DNA from: JADHTT01 sp964633845
Lineage (GTDB): Bacteria; Campylobacterota; Campylobacteria; Campylobacterales; Arcobacteraceae
Direction of reading: 5' to 3'
Length of the DNA: 19,692 nt
NCBI GenBank assembly: GCA_964633845.1
Contig: CAZWLA010000024.1
Span: 1 to 19,692, forward strand
Every line of letters begins with the position of its first letter. Within the stretch, counting starts at the first letter, position 1. A model generated the notes under the pieces. It was not told the origin of the DNA and did no database searches. It worked only from the letters and a program-made list of their open reading frames with translations. The position numbers were made by a program, and so were the translations under genes. Of this stretch, positions 9,901 through 17,709 are shown piece by piece.

Positions 9901-10852
9901 ATGTAATTTCAAGTTCTACTTTATTTATAGCTGTATATTTTCTGTAGACTGCATTAATAATACTTTTAGAAGCAGATCTATATGTTATTAACAATTTACA
10001 ATTATCATTGCTTAATACATAAGATAATAAAGATATTAAAACATTAGAATCTAAGAACCTATCAATATCATCGAAGATTAATAAATAATTTCTTTCAGGA
10101 GATAGTTTTTTTAGGTCATCCTCAATATTTACTTGTTTAGTAAATACTAAGGGTATATATTTACTTTCAAAACTTGCAAAATATTTTAATAAATGAGATT
10201 TTCCATTACCACCTGCAGCATGTATTTCAAATACTTTATTGTCAGACTTAACAAACTCTTCAAATAAAGGCTCGTACTCTTTAAATTTGCTTGTTGTAAT
10301 AGTTTCAAGTTGAGATTCAAATTTATCAAAATAAGCATTTACATTAAAACTAAATGAGATATTATCCATTCTCTGTTGGATAGTTTTATACAGCACAAAA
10401 CATTTATCTTGATCAGCTTGTATAGTTTCTAATATATCATCAATACCTAAAATGTCATCAACCAAAACACCTGAAGACTCAAATTCTGTCAAACTATCTT
10501 TTTGGAAGTTAGGTTTATTTTTAATATAAAATATTTTTAACCTATAATCTGCATAATCAGCAAGGTCTTTAAACTTTTTAATAGTATCTCTAAGCTTTGT
10601 AGTATTAGTTGTAGAAGTTACTTGAACTACTACTTTTTTTGTATCATCTACTAAGTCAATTGCAGGAAAATTCTCTTGAATTAAATTTGCATTTTTTAAA
10701 TTTAAATCATAAACATCATTTAAAATATGCATGAAGATATCTTCACTCAATTTATTAATATCATATAGCCCTAATTGGTTATCTATATCTACTTTTGTTC
10801 TAATATATGTTAATTGGTTTTTTATATAGTTAAATGCTGTCAAGAATTCCAT
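6959..10852 (-). CDS. Large SMEK-like / P-loop (STAND-like) NTPase of the nested cassette
   Basis: A 1297-residue protein. The N-terminal 110 or so residues (ending about KIFYIK) carry FPAIDLVDD followed by VVVQVTS, the pattern of the SMEK N-terminal domain and reminiscent of degenerate PD-(D/E)xK folds. A P-loop NTPase follows: Walker A AAGGNGKSHLL (K218/S219) and Walker B LLIFDDID (about 257-264), then KLLITYRSAS, a sensor-like strand as in NACHT/STAND ATPases. The remaining 900 or so residues are Leu/Ile-rich and helical, consistent with a repeat-type sensor scaffold, though I cannot assign a repeat family. No membrane segments are evident. A TTG at 10,867 extends the frame by five codons, but GGGAG at 10,861-10,865, eight bases before the ATG at 10,852, marks the real start, whose A is shared with the Fic TAA stop. 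Such proteins are common in antiviral systems; a sensor/effector role here is inference. Confidence 0.75.
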   Translation of the reverse strand: MEFLTAFNYIKNQLTYIRTKVDIDNQLGLYDINKLSEDIFMHILNDVYDLNLKNANLIQENFPAIDLVDDTKKVVVQVTSTTNTTKLRDTIKKFKDLADYADYRLKIFYIKNKPNFQKDSLTEFESSGVLVDDILGIDDILETIQADQDKCFVLYKTIQQRMDNISFSFNVNAYFDKFESQLETITTSKFKEYEPLFEEFVKSDNKVFEIHAAGGNGKSHLLKYFASFESKYIPLVFTKQVNIEDDLKKLSPERNYLLIFDDIDRFLDSNVLISLLSYVLSNDNCKLLITYRSASKSIINAVYRKYTAINKVELEITWSDQDISNLIQELNDSIKESIIKQLSHTFNNNPYLITQALKGDIHTIKEFSKKTIDDVQSALKEYSLSDAQLEELMFELSLVVPISENDIKKYFLNDVKYIEKLEDIKVLRKLANKYRFNPDIQGDLFLGYYIDQHNKNFEEKVEAILPIFSQTVFTNLSYALTYSESGTLTDFIKRVIEKWDRENIYRNDHLFLINKIVTFAPLESFIYLKNATRHLIPKENEHMSSPLVDLVTTKYAPQSGDFNSDINAINLGSIEPIISKLINLLKNASNIEDLKIKHIISYLVSDEILSLPKPYYDNQTLNSIFRNIVSPLNTRNFNVIIDTLTIMQKWINEEDLNLKKLNLVKDTVQSLLSATVDNSYSEGFTYHFGQVPLNLNHPEVIKIIDKAQELLSEMLDSDILEILYTGIDSISSIGSRDIDRLEPESQKFYSDLKAKFLTKLLHTLATKKELFLMSKIEDLAINTLNFYDEKSEALELLKIIDRSNEFILYQMVSGTDFLIIDFDAFYTEYQQQEDIKDWMFDSIYRTDKYELKDGELNVIKNLSTKYTDVNDLIELLNSLDTSNWNSYRTLLRVLSYWYDEYAQTISEVCTTSLGKIDNEITTNVLKELALDKGIVPISVDDINDSTSSEDLKVYLSSIFKNYTNDTLPVLQKIVDVVEQREVNEIRMFISIISGDIYFSIKSNVDLYKSFEPIIVKFLDLQLKYNLDVESYLTYHILGTIKPIIGIPDVLKEKLLLIINNEEIYIEKHDLESIYKLLEIDFDSLLQTLFNKLTSKKPDGTYKHYFSHYFDHDKITESLLIKGYVKTYEDFKFLIDKTLDFYNGFTEYLIDKKGNQKAIKINLDYFLKYAVKHEFIEQLFADLMVNNDIDTIKILYTIVPVENSYFNIIVNNLNILDGQVIDDNLINYLRQLGKIKSYSSPPMQNSPQLLSEEDLFQKIHDAIESLSLKLKIKDELKYIAIQKKQEVESDLEFLLGKK

Positions 10853-11823
10853 TATATTATCTCCCAATGTCCAGCTTTTAAGCTACCAACTCTTTTGACT
10901 TTATCTTCATCTTTAAGTTTTTTAATAACCTTTTTTACCCCTGATTCACTCATAGATAATTTAGAGCAAATCTCACTAATGGTTATTTGAGAGTCTTCCT
11001 TCATAAGTGTCAGTATTTTTTGGTCACTTTTTTGTTTACTTTTTTGGTCACTTTTTGAACTCTCTTTTATATACTCTTGAAGTGATTTTAAAATAATCTC
11101 TAACATAAACTCAATAAATGGAGTACTCTCTCCAGCACTTCCTGAATCTTCCAATGCTTCATAATATTTTGACTGGTTATCTCTTATCATACTCTCTATT
11201 GGTATATGAGTAAAAAGCTCTTTAAATGATTTTAGCATTACACTCTGCCAGAGTCTTCCTATCCTTCCATTTCCATCGTTGAATGGATGGATAAATTCAA
11301 ACTCATAGTGAAATACACAACTAGCTATTAAAAGATGCTCATCTGTTGTTTTTAACCAGTCAAATATTTTCCCCATCAGCTGTGGCACCATATTTGGTGG
11401 TGGTGCTACATGAGTTACACCATCAGCTCCACCAACTCCCACATTGGATTGTCTATAAGTCCCTGCATTGTTTAAAAGATTGCCCATCAATAACTTATGT
11501 GCATAAAGAAGATCTTTCTCATTTTTATAATCATACTTATCGAAATAATCATAAGCTAAAACAGCCCCTTTAACCTCTTCTATCTCTCTCATAGTTCCAA
11601 GAACTGTTTTACCATCTATTACACTAGTAACTTTTGCTTCATCAAATGTATTACCCTCTATTTGTAATGTACCAGTGATTGATCTAACCCTATTTTTTTT
11701 ACGAAGTTTTAAAGTGCTGTATTGTTTATCTATATGTTTAATATCAGATATTAATTCAGATATTTCACTAGTTAGCTTTACTATCTTTGAAGTAATGGTA
11801 TATGGAGGGTTATAATTAGCCAT
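10852..11823 (-). CDS. Fic-domain protein (class II, self-inhibited) with C-terminal winged helix
   Basis: A 323-residue Fic protein, a family that usually transfers AMP to a Ser/Thr/Tyr of a target protein. The catalytic motif is complete: HPFNDGNGRIGR (179-190), with His179 as base. The flap/substrate-docking strand is around THVAPPPNMVPQL (137-149). An N-terminal inhibitory helix motif TLQIEG (52-57, pattern S/T-x-x-x-E-G) places it among self-inhibited class II Fic proteins, so activity probably needs a release signal. A Lys/Ser/Gln-rich linker (about 255-268) leads to a winged helix (about 268-323; TISEICSKLSMSESGVKKVIKKL), suggesting DNA binding or autoregulation. The ATG overlaps the stop of the PglX methyltransferase half by one base (TAATG) and has a good AAAGGA site. 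It is the first free-standing gene of the cassette. Confidence 0.9.
   Translation of the reverse strand: MANYNPPYTITSKIVKLTSEISELISDIKHIDKQYSTLKLRKKNRVRSITGTLQIEGNTFDEAKVTSVIDGKTVLGTMREIEEVKGAVLAYDYFDKYDYKNEKDLLYAHKLLMGNLLNNAGTYRQSNVGVGGADGVTHVAPPPNMVPQLMGKIFDWLKTTDEHLLIASCVFHYEFEFIHPFNDGNGRIGRLWQSVMLKSFKELFTHIPIESMIRDNQSKYYEALEDSGSAGESTPFIEFMLEIILKSLQEYIKESSKSDQKSKQKSDQKILTLMKEDSQITISEICSKLSMSESGVKKVIKKLKDEDKVKRVGSLKAGHWEII
11016..11051. repeat. 12-bp tandem repeat in the Fic linker
   Basis: Three consecutive 12-base units, each a T6 run followed by GGTCAC, GTTTAC and GGTCAC, with a degenerate fourth unit after them. On the coding strand they encode SDQK-SKQK-SDQK between the Fic domain and the winged helix. 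The unit length preserves the frame, so copy-number changes would alter linker length rather than inactivate the gene. Slippage in the T6 runs could however switch the C-terminal domain off. Confidence 0.65.
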
Positions 11824-14186
11824 TATTTTCCTTTGTCAATCTTGACTTCATCTAGTAGATAAAAGTGACCATTCTGTTCTTCTAAACACTTGTATTTATT
11901 TTTCATTTTCTTTATAGCAATATCTAAATCATTTTCTTCAATTTTACCTCTATTATTTTCTTCTAAAAGTTGGTTGACTTTATTCAGTAATAGTTCTTTA
12001 GTTAAGTCTTCCCTATCAAATGAACCAATAAATCGATTTTTTAATGCTATAAAGGTAGCAATAACATGTATATCATCTATTTCTATCTCTCTAGACTGAT
12101 ATAAGCTATATCCAAGTAATGCAAGTGAAAGTGTACCAATAGCAAAGTTCGGTAATTTATTTATAATTTCAAGTAAGTTAGAAGCATTTTCGACATCTGG
12201 TAAAATTTTAGTAATTGTATTAACATCATCTACTGCTCCGTTTGCAGTTATACCGAATCCAAGTATTCCCCACAAATTAGATTTAATCGATTTCGCAGCT
12301 TCAAATGTATTCCGTATATTTATTAATTTTGCAGTAACTTCCTCATTACTTAAATCACCGATTGTCACCAACTTCATAACCATTGGCTCTGATGAACTTG
12401 TTTGTGTCTTTTGCTTTCTATATTTCTTTATTTTTATAACTTCATGTTCTTTTATAGACTGATTAAGTAGTGACTTTAAAGATTTATCTTTTCCTTTTTG
12501 AAGTACGAACGCTACACTTTGCACTACTTCTCCACCGATTTCTTCAAATGCTCTAGGACCGAGATGTACCAAAGTGTCTATCTTATGGTTTTCAAGTAGT
12601 TTAACTCTTAGCTTTTCATAAGATGATAGGAACATCCATGAGTGTTGATTTATCATCCCCATTAGTCCATCATCTACATTGAAGTCTAAACATCTTTCCA
12701 TAAAACAAGCAAAGAGATCAGCTTTTGAATCAGGATAGTTTTTCTTTACAAAAGCACTTAGTTCACTATTCATACCCTTACTACCCATATAAGGTGGATT
12801 AGTAACTACACAGGTGTATTCTTTTTGAAGATAATGAATAAGCTTTATTATTGGTAATACTTCATTATGTGTATCTTGTATAAAAAGATTTTGACTCATA
12901 TCTTTTTGTTCAAGCTGTTCTAATATATCATCTGTATTTGCTATAGTTGGAGTAATGAGCGAACCAAATGTTTTACCCTCTCTAAAAAGCTCTAAATTTT
13001 CTACTAGATCATTTGTAATTAGATTAGTACCTATCTCATTTTTATAATCTTGAAGTTCAGAACTTTCTATTGTTAGGTTCTTCATCGCAAAGACATTCGG
13101 AATGATTTTAAGTCTTCTTAGAAACTTTGGATAGTAGTGCATAGCTCTCATTGATAAAGCATAGTTTGCAAGAGCTGTAGCCCTATCATCTATTTCAAGA
13201 CCAAATAGATTTTTAGTTAAGATATGAGTTACTGCATCTTTTGTGTCATACATTCTCTCTTCATATATCTTCATGAGTAGATCAAATGCATAAACAAGTG
13301 TATGTCCACTACCTGCACATGGATCTAAAAATGTTATCTCTTCAGGTGAAGATATAGTTGGGTGTCTCTCTAACTTTTCATCCGTTTCTACATAATACTT
13401 CATATGATCTTTTAGTTTTGAATCTGGGTTATTAGCTAACCATAATTTACCTAAAGAGTTTTCGACCATGTATTGAACTATCCAATGAGGTGTAAAGAGT
13501 TGAGTTGCTGCAGGTATCTCATCTTGGGTATATTTTTTACCCATCACTTCATCTTTTTTCTCAGAGATATAAAACTGGTATAACCAACCTATAATTTGAA
13601 CATCTTGCCAATCATCTTCATCTACACTATTTACTATATCTTTTATAATAGATTGATCAGACAGTAAACCATCAGGCATTAATAACTCTGTATAATCATC
13701 TATCGTTTCAAACATATAAGGCATAGATTCGTTAAACTGATTAAACATAGATACCAATAACAATTGATAGGCTGATTCTAATTCATTTTGAGATAATAGA
13801 TTTAAAAGTTTTGTTGTATCTACATTTAAAGAATCATCCAATGTACCACTTTGTGCTTCAGATAAAATATCTGGTAGAGTGTAGTCTCCTGAAGAACTTA
13901 ATGGTCTTGTTTTAAGATAACCATTTACTTCCATAAATCTAATAGCTATAAATCTATTAAACCATGTGTATGCAATATGTTCAAGTGTAGCATCAAAAGA
14001 AGTTTTATCAATTTGTTCTTTTAATACTTTTATCTCATTTACTTTTTCTCTTATCTCTAAGCTATCTGTATCTAGAAACTTCTCAGCCTTAAAATCAATT
14101 CCATATTTTAATGCTTTAGTAGTGATCTGATCTCTTAGTTTATTTCTAGCTTTTGGAGCAAAGCTTTTTAGTTTGTTTTTATTCAC
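11823..14186 (-). CDS. pglX: PglX N-terminal methyltransferase half, fused to a novel tail
   Basis: A 787-residue protein. Residues 1 to about 563 are the catalytic half of the BREX N6-adenine methyltransferase PglX: TQLFTPHWIVQYMVENSLG (228-246), SAM-binding motif I FLDPCAGSGHTLVYA (286-300), catalytic NPPY (463-466) and the conserved GGEVVQSVAFVLQ (551-563). At this point ordinary PglX continues into its target-recognition region; here that part is encoded separately at 4,730-6,445. Instead, residues about 566-787 form an unrelated tail with a Lys/Ser-rich segment, a hydrophobic helical section (about 636-698) and a winged-helix-like end (about 705-782). The start is GTG with AAGGA six bases upstream, nine bases after brxC. 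Its stop overlaps the Fic start. Methylation by this half alone is unlikely without a specificity partner; the sequence suggests pairing with the separate C-terminal half, which is inference. Confidence 0.9.
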   Translation of the reverse strand: MNKNKLKSFAPKARNKLRDQITTKALKYGIDFKAEKFLDTDSLEIREKVNEIKVLKEQIDKTSFDATLEHIAYTWFNRFIAIRFMEVNGYLKTRPLSSSGDYTLPDILSEAQSGTLDDSLNVDTTKLLNLLSQNELESAYQLLLVSMFNQFNESMPYMFETIDDYTELLMPDGLLSDQSIIKDIVNSVDEDDWQDVQIIGWLYQFYISEKKDEVMGKKYTQDEIPAATQLFTPHWIVQYMVENSLGKLWLANNPDSKLKDHMKYYVETDEKLERHPTISSPEEITFLDPCAGSGHTLVYAFDLLMKIYEERMYDTKDAVTHILTKNLFGLEIDDRATALANYALSMRAMHYYPKFLRRLKIIPNVFAMKNLTIESSELQDYKNEIGTNLITNDLVENLELFREGKTFGSLITPTIANTDDILEQLEQKDMSQNLFIQDTHNEVLPIIKLIHYLQKEYTCVVTNPPYMGSKGMNSELSAFVKKNYPDSKADLFACFMERCLDFNVDDGLMGMINQHSWMFLSSYEKLRVKLLENHKIDTLVHLGPRAFEEIGGEVVQSVAFVLQKGKDKSLKSLLNQSIKEHEVIKIKKYRKQKTQTSSSEPMVMKLVTIGDLSNEEVTAKLINIRNTFEAAKSIKSNLWGILGFGITANGAVDDVNTITKILPDVENASNLLEIINKLPNFAIGTLSLALLGYSLYQSREIEIDDIHVIATFIALKNRFIGSFDREDLTKELLLNKVNQLLEENNRGKIEENDLDIAIKKMKNKYKCLEEQNGHFYLLDEVKIDKGK

Positions 14187-14195
14187 AATCCATCC

Positions 14196-17100
14196 TTATA
14201 AAGAGATCTTTTTATCTTCAGATATTGTTTGTAATAACTCATCTTTAAGATTATTGATGTATTTCTCTACATCATCACTATTTTCTAAGAACTCGCCACT
14301 AAATTTACGATGAAGTAATGAAAAAGATACAGTTGGTTTTGGTTTTTCAACTTCAATTTCACCTTTATCTACTTTTGCTTCATATATAAACTCTTCTGCC
14401 ATATCACTTTGAGTTGTATATGTTGTAGCCATTGAATTTATACTGTTCTTTAACGAATCTATAATACGAACATTGTTAGCACTGTTTTTTAAATCTAAAA
14501 ATGGTTTTAAGACTCTGTTTTTCTGTTCTGGAGATAGATAGTTTGTAAAGTCATCATTGTTTTGAAATAGATCGATATAACGATCTGCAGTTTTCACTAC
14601 TTCATCTCTCTCACCTGCAATAATTGAATCCAGTTCAGATTTTACTCTTAAAAATGCTTCATTTGCTTTTTGAGCTAATCCACTTGCATAAGGTTTTTGA
14701 CTATGAATAAAAGAATTGATTTCATCAATATCTGACCCCGTTTTAATATATGGAATATTTGCACTCTCTTGCATATAAAACTGCTTGATTCCATTATATA
14801 CAACCACTTGACCATTATTAGGATTCATGAATTTCTTTATCTTAGAGATATGATCTTCATACATATCTTCTAAATCTTCTTGGTACTTACTAATATTATC
14901 AAACAGATCACTTTGTCCAAGTTTTGATACCTTTTCAAATAGTTCAATTGGTTCTTTTAAAACTGAAACAAATGGATACTGATCTTGTTTTACATATGTA
15001 ATCTTGATATTGTTTACTAACTCTTCTAAAGCACTTTTAAATGTTACATAAACCTCTTTTGATTCAGAGCTACTTAGTGGTTTAGAAAAAATCTCATTAT
15101 AAATCTCTTTTACAATTTTAATAGCTGCAGTTGGTGGGGTATAAGCTTGAATAATAACTAAATTTGGATAACTGTGAGTGTTGTTTAGTTCACTACTTAG
15201 TTTACTTATCTCTAAAATATCTCCATGTAGTTTAACATCAGCTCTAGCTTTTCTCCATAGTGAAGCAACTAAACAAATAACTGCCCATCTATCCCATCCA
15301 TAAGGGAATGTTCCATAAGTATCTATAAGAGTTTTCAGTGTCAAGATGTCATTTTGTTGTTTTGCCAAAGCAATTTTACTTACTATTACTTGCTCTGCTT
15401 CAGTTAGGTTGTTTTCTATACCACTTGTAAGATCATCTGCAGCATTTAAAATTGAAGTAATATCACTCTCTTTGTATTGCTCTCTTAATACCTTTCTTTG
15501 TGGATAAAACTCTGCTATAGATTCATTAAAAGCAGTTATAATTTTTGTTCTTGAATCTACACCTTTTAAGTCTAATACTCTACCATTTGCAATAAATATA
15601 GCACCTTGAAGTAGCTTTTCAATTCTTTTGGTTATGTTATTTTTTCTTGTACTATTCTCTTGAAGCTGTTCATTTAGAATTCTTTTATAGCTTTCACTTC
15701 TTGATGTATCGGATGCATACTGTTTGTAATACTTTTGAGTTTGTAAAAATAGACGAATCTCTTTTTTTAAAATATCATCATCTGGTAGTTTTACTAAAAG
15801 ATCGTTTACTCCCATCGATTTACTTATGAGTGCAGACTCATCTTGCATATGATAGTATGGTGTAATGATATTTATACCAACTTCATGCTCTTGTGAAGAT
15901 TTAATATCATCATCAAGTCTTCTAGTAAATTTATAGTCTTGTTTAAAATCAGGATGTGTGATCTTTGTAAGGCCTAGTGTACCATCATAGATTACATTTG
16001 CCAAGTGATCATTAATCGCAAAGTTATCTATAGCAATACTTTTAACCTCTTCGATAATATCTTTTTCTTCATTTGTTAAATAAAAATAGAACTCTCCACT
16101 TCTTTGTATAAAAGTTTGATTCTCTAGCTTATTAAGGGCTTCTTGTGTTCTCTTTTCTAGTTCTAGCTTGTCTTCAGCAAGTTTTGAGATTAGTAATGTT
16201 GCAATATTTTCTTTATTTGCTTTAAAACTCTCAATATATCTAACTAAAAACAGTGTTTTAAGTACTTTTCTATCAAAATCATCTAGTACAGGGTTTGACT
16301 CAGATAAATTAATAGCATTGATAACTTCTGTTTTTAGTATAGATTGTAGAGGTTTATAAAAATTAGAGAAATCAGATAATGCTCCAAGCTCCTTACCCAT
16401 TACTATTTGTGCTGTTTTTTGAAATAGCTCCAGCATAGATCTCTCACCTACACTTTGAGCACGACCTAACATAGCATTATGGCGAGAGAGTTCAAGTAAT
16501 GATACACCTAATAGATCAAATTGATATGGAATGAATGGATAGTTGCTTTCAAAATCTTCTTCATTTTGAATCTGTTGAAACTGCATACCCTCTGTAAAGT
16601 AAAATAAAGATTTTAAACTTGCTTGTTGTTCAAAGTAAATATGTCTTAACTTAGCAGATGGTTCTTCTTTCTTAGATAGTATTCTTTTTTTGATTACTTC
16701 ATCTGCATTAGCACTAGTAAGATTGAGTTTTGTTTTAAATCTACCCATAATACGAGCAAAATCATGTTGTTGTTGAGAGTTTACATCTCCCATGATTGAT
16801 TCAATGTCTTGTTGAGATGTTACTACTACCCAAGCTTGACCATTACAACTTTCTGATAATGATTCCACTATAGTTTGCAGGTTTAACATCTTGTTTACAT
16901 CTTCAGCAATGAACTGTCCTATCTCGTCTACTAAAAAGACAAATCTAAAATCTTTATCTTTAGTCTGAATATATTTGTTTACTTCAGCAGCAAACTTTTT
17001 AGGTGTAAGATCATACTCTTCTTGGAACTCTTTTAATTTACCTTTTGCTTCATCTTCAGATATATCCAATACACTAGATAATGCTTTAGCAAACTCTTTT

Positions 17101-17699
17101 CTTTTTATAAGAACTTGATGTCTTTTATTTTCCCATGTATCACCAGCTTCTTTTTCATATTCTATTTTAAACTTTTGATACAGTCCTTCTTCTTCTAAAA
17201 ACTTCTCTAACTCTGCAATATATGGCTTTTCTCCAAAGTATCCTCTCATCTCATCAAAGACTCTTTGAAATACACTTAGAACACTGCTAGATGAATTTCC
17301 TTGCATAATATTTGATTGCTGATCGATATTAAATAAAATTGTTTCCGTAGGGGTTGAGAGAGCTTTTTTTGCATTACCTTGTAAGAATGTATCACAAGAC
17401 TTTAGTTTATCAAGAAATCTATCTCTGTATTTCTCTTGATCTGCAAGGATAACTGATAATATTTTAAGTAAGTGTGACTTACCAGATCCAAAGAAACCAC
17501 TAATCCATACACCAATATCTTTTGATGGTTTGCCAATGGTTGAAGCATATATATCAAAAAAGGTTTCAAGCTTATCTTCAATCTCTTTTGTTACAACATA
17601 CTCATCAACTTCTAAATCAATTTGCTTAAAGTCATTAGCTTTAATTACACCGTCGATTTCTCTTGTAATTCTCTTTTCAAAAATTTCTTCTATTATCAT
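14196..17699 (-). CDS. brxC: BrxC, large BREX P-loop ATPase
   Basis: A 1167-residue ATPase matching BrxC (also called PglY-like), a required core component of type 1 BREX. Walker A is GFFGSGKSHLL (68-78) and Walker B is FVFLVDEIGQF (about 253-263). TTSQQDIES-type sequence and RIMGRFKTKLNL follow, as in the ORC/Cdc6-like ATPase core of this family. The C-terminal half is long and helical with charged coiled-coil-like stretches. Length is close to the family norm of about 1200 and the frame is clean. The ATG has AAGGGA upstream, ten bases after the brxB stop. It probably acts in a complex with BrxB, PglX and PglZ on DNA. Confidence 0.95.
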   Translation of the reverse strand: MIIEEIFEKRITREIDGVIKANDFKQIDLEVDEYVVTKEIEDKLETFFDIYASTIGKPSKDIGVWISGFFGSGKSHLLKILSVILADQEKYRDRFLDKLKSCDTFLQGNAKKALSTPTETILFNIDQQSNIMQGNSSSSVLSVFQRVFDEMRGYFGEKPYIAELEKFLEEEGLYQKFKIEYEKEAGDTWENKRHQVLIKRKEFAKALSSVLDISEDEAKGKLKEFQEEYDLTPKKFAAEVNKYIQTKDKDFRFVFLVDEIGQFIAEDVNKMLNLQTIVESLSESCNGQAWVVVTSQQDIESIMGDVNSQQQHDFARIMGRFKTKLNLTSANADEVIKKRILSKKEEPSAKLRHIYFEQQASLKSLFYFTEGMQFQQIQNEEDFESNYPFIPYQFDLLGVSLLELSRHNAMLGRAQSVGERSMLELFQKTAQIVMGKELGALSDFSNFYKPLQSILKTEVINAINLSESNPVLDDFDRKVLKTLFLVRYIESFKANKENIATLLISKLAEDKLELEKRTQEALNKLENQTFIQRSGEFYFYLTNEEKDIIEEVKSIAIDNFAINDHLANVIYDGTLGLTKITHPDFKQDYKFTRRLDDDIKSSQEHEVGINIITPYYHMQDESALISKSMGVNDLLVKLPDDDILKKEIRLFLQTQKYYKQYASDTSRSESYKRILNEQLQENSTRKNNITKRIEKLLQGAIFIANGRVLDLKGVDSRTKIITAFNESIAEFYPQRKVLREQYKESDITSILNAADDLTSGIENNLTEAEQVIVSKIALAKQQNDILTLKTLIDTYGTFPYGWDRWAVICLVASLWRKARADVKLHGDILEISKLSSELNNTHSYPNLVIIQAYTPPTAAIKIVKEIYNEIFSKPLSSSESKEVYVTFKSALEELVNNIKITYVKQDQYPFVSVLKEPIELFEKVSKLGQSDLFDNISKYQEDLEDMYEDHISKIKKFMNPNNGQVVVYNGIKQFYMQESANIPYIKTGSDIDEINSFIHSQKPYASGLAQKANEAFLRVKSELDSIIAGERDEVVKTADRYIDLFQNNDDFTNYLSPEQKNRVLKPFLDLKNSANNVRIIDSLKNSINSMATTYTTQSDMAEEFIYEAKVDKGEIEVEKPKPTVSFSLLHRKFSGEFLENSDDVEKYINNLKDELLQTISEDKKISL

Positions 17700-17709
17700 T
17701 CAGTTTCCC

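Larger units (their letters stand above)
6446..12491 (-). other. Accessory cassette nested inside pglX
   Basis: About 6.0 kb separate the last recognisable residues of the PglX methyltransferase half (about residue 563-565) from the first residues of the PglX target-recognition half. The stretch encodes a tail of about 220 residues fused to the methyltransferase, then a Fic protein, a large NTPase and a GNAT. All frames are open and same-strand, with junctions of 1-base overlap or 1-base gap. I see no transposase, integrase, terminal inverted repeat or obvious target duplication, so the mode of entry is unknown. Sampled 60-base lines of the NTPase gene look more AT-rich than sampled lines of brxC, consistent with separate origin; this is a hand count, not a full calculation. 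Confidence 0.7.

Noticed and set aside
10853..10867. TTG at 10,867 as start of the large NTPase
   Set aside because: GGGAG at 10,861-10,865 is correctly spaced for the ATG at 10,852, and the TAATG overlap with the Fic stop matches other junctions in the operon.
12360..12400. Internal Met602/604 of the PglX N-terminal half as the start of a separate tail gene
   Set aside because: No Shine-Dalgarno-like sequence at a suitable distance, and the frame is continuous with the methyltransferase domain.
6446..12491. Insertion sequence or transposon disrupting pglX
   Set aside because: No transposase, integrase, terminal inverted repeats or convincing target-site duplication was seen at either border.
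11823..14186. Sequencing error or simple frameshift as cause of the split pglX
   Set aside because: The two halves are separated by three complete, coupled genes and a tail of about 220 residues, which a base-calling error cannot create.
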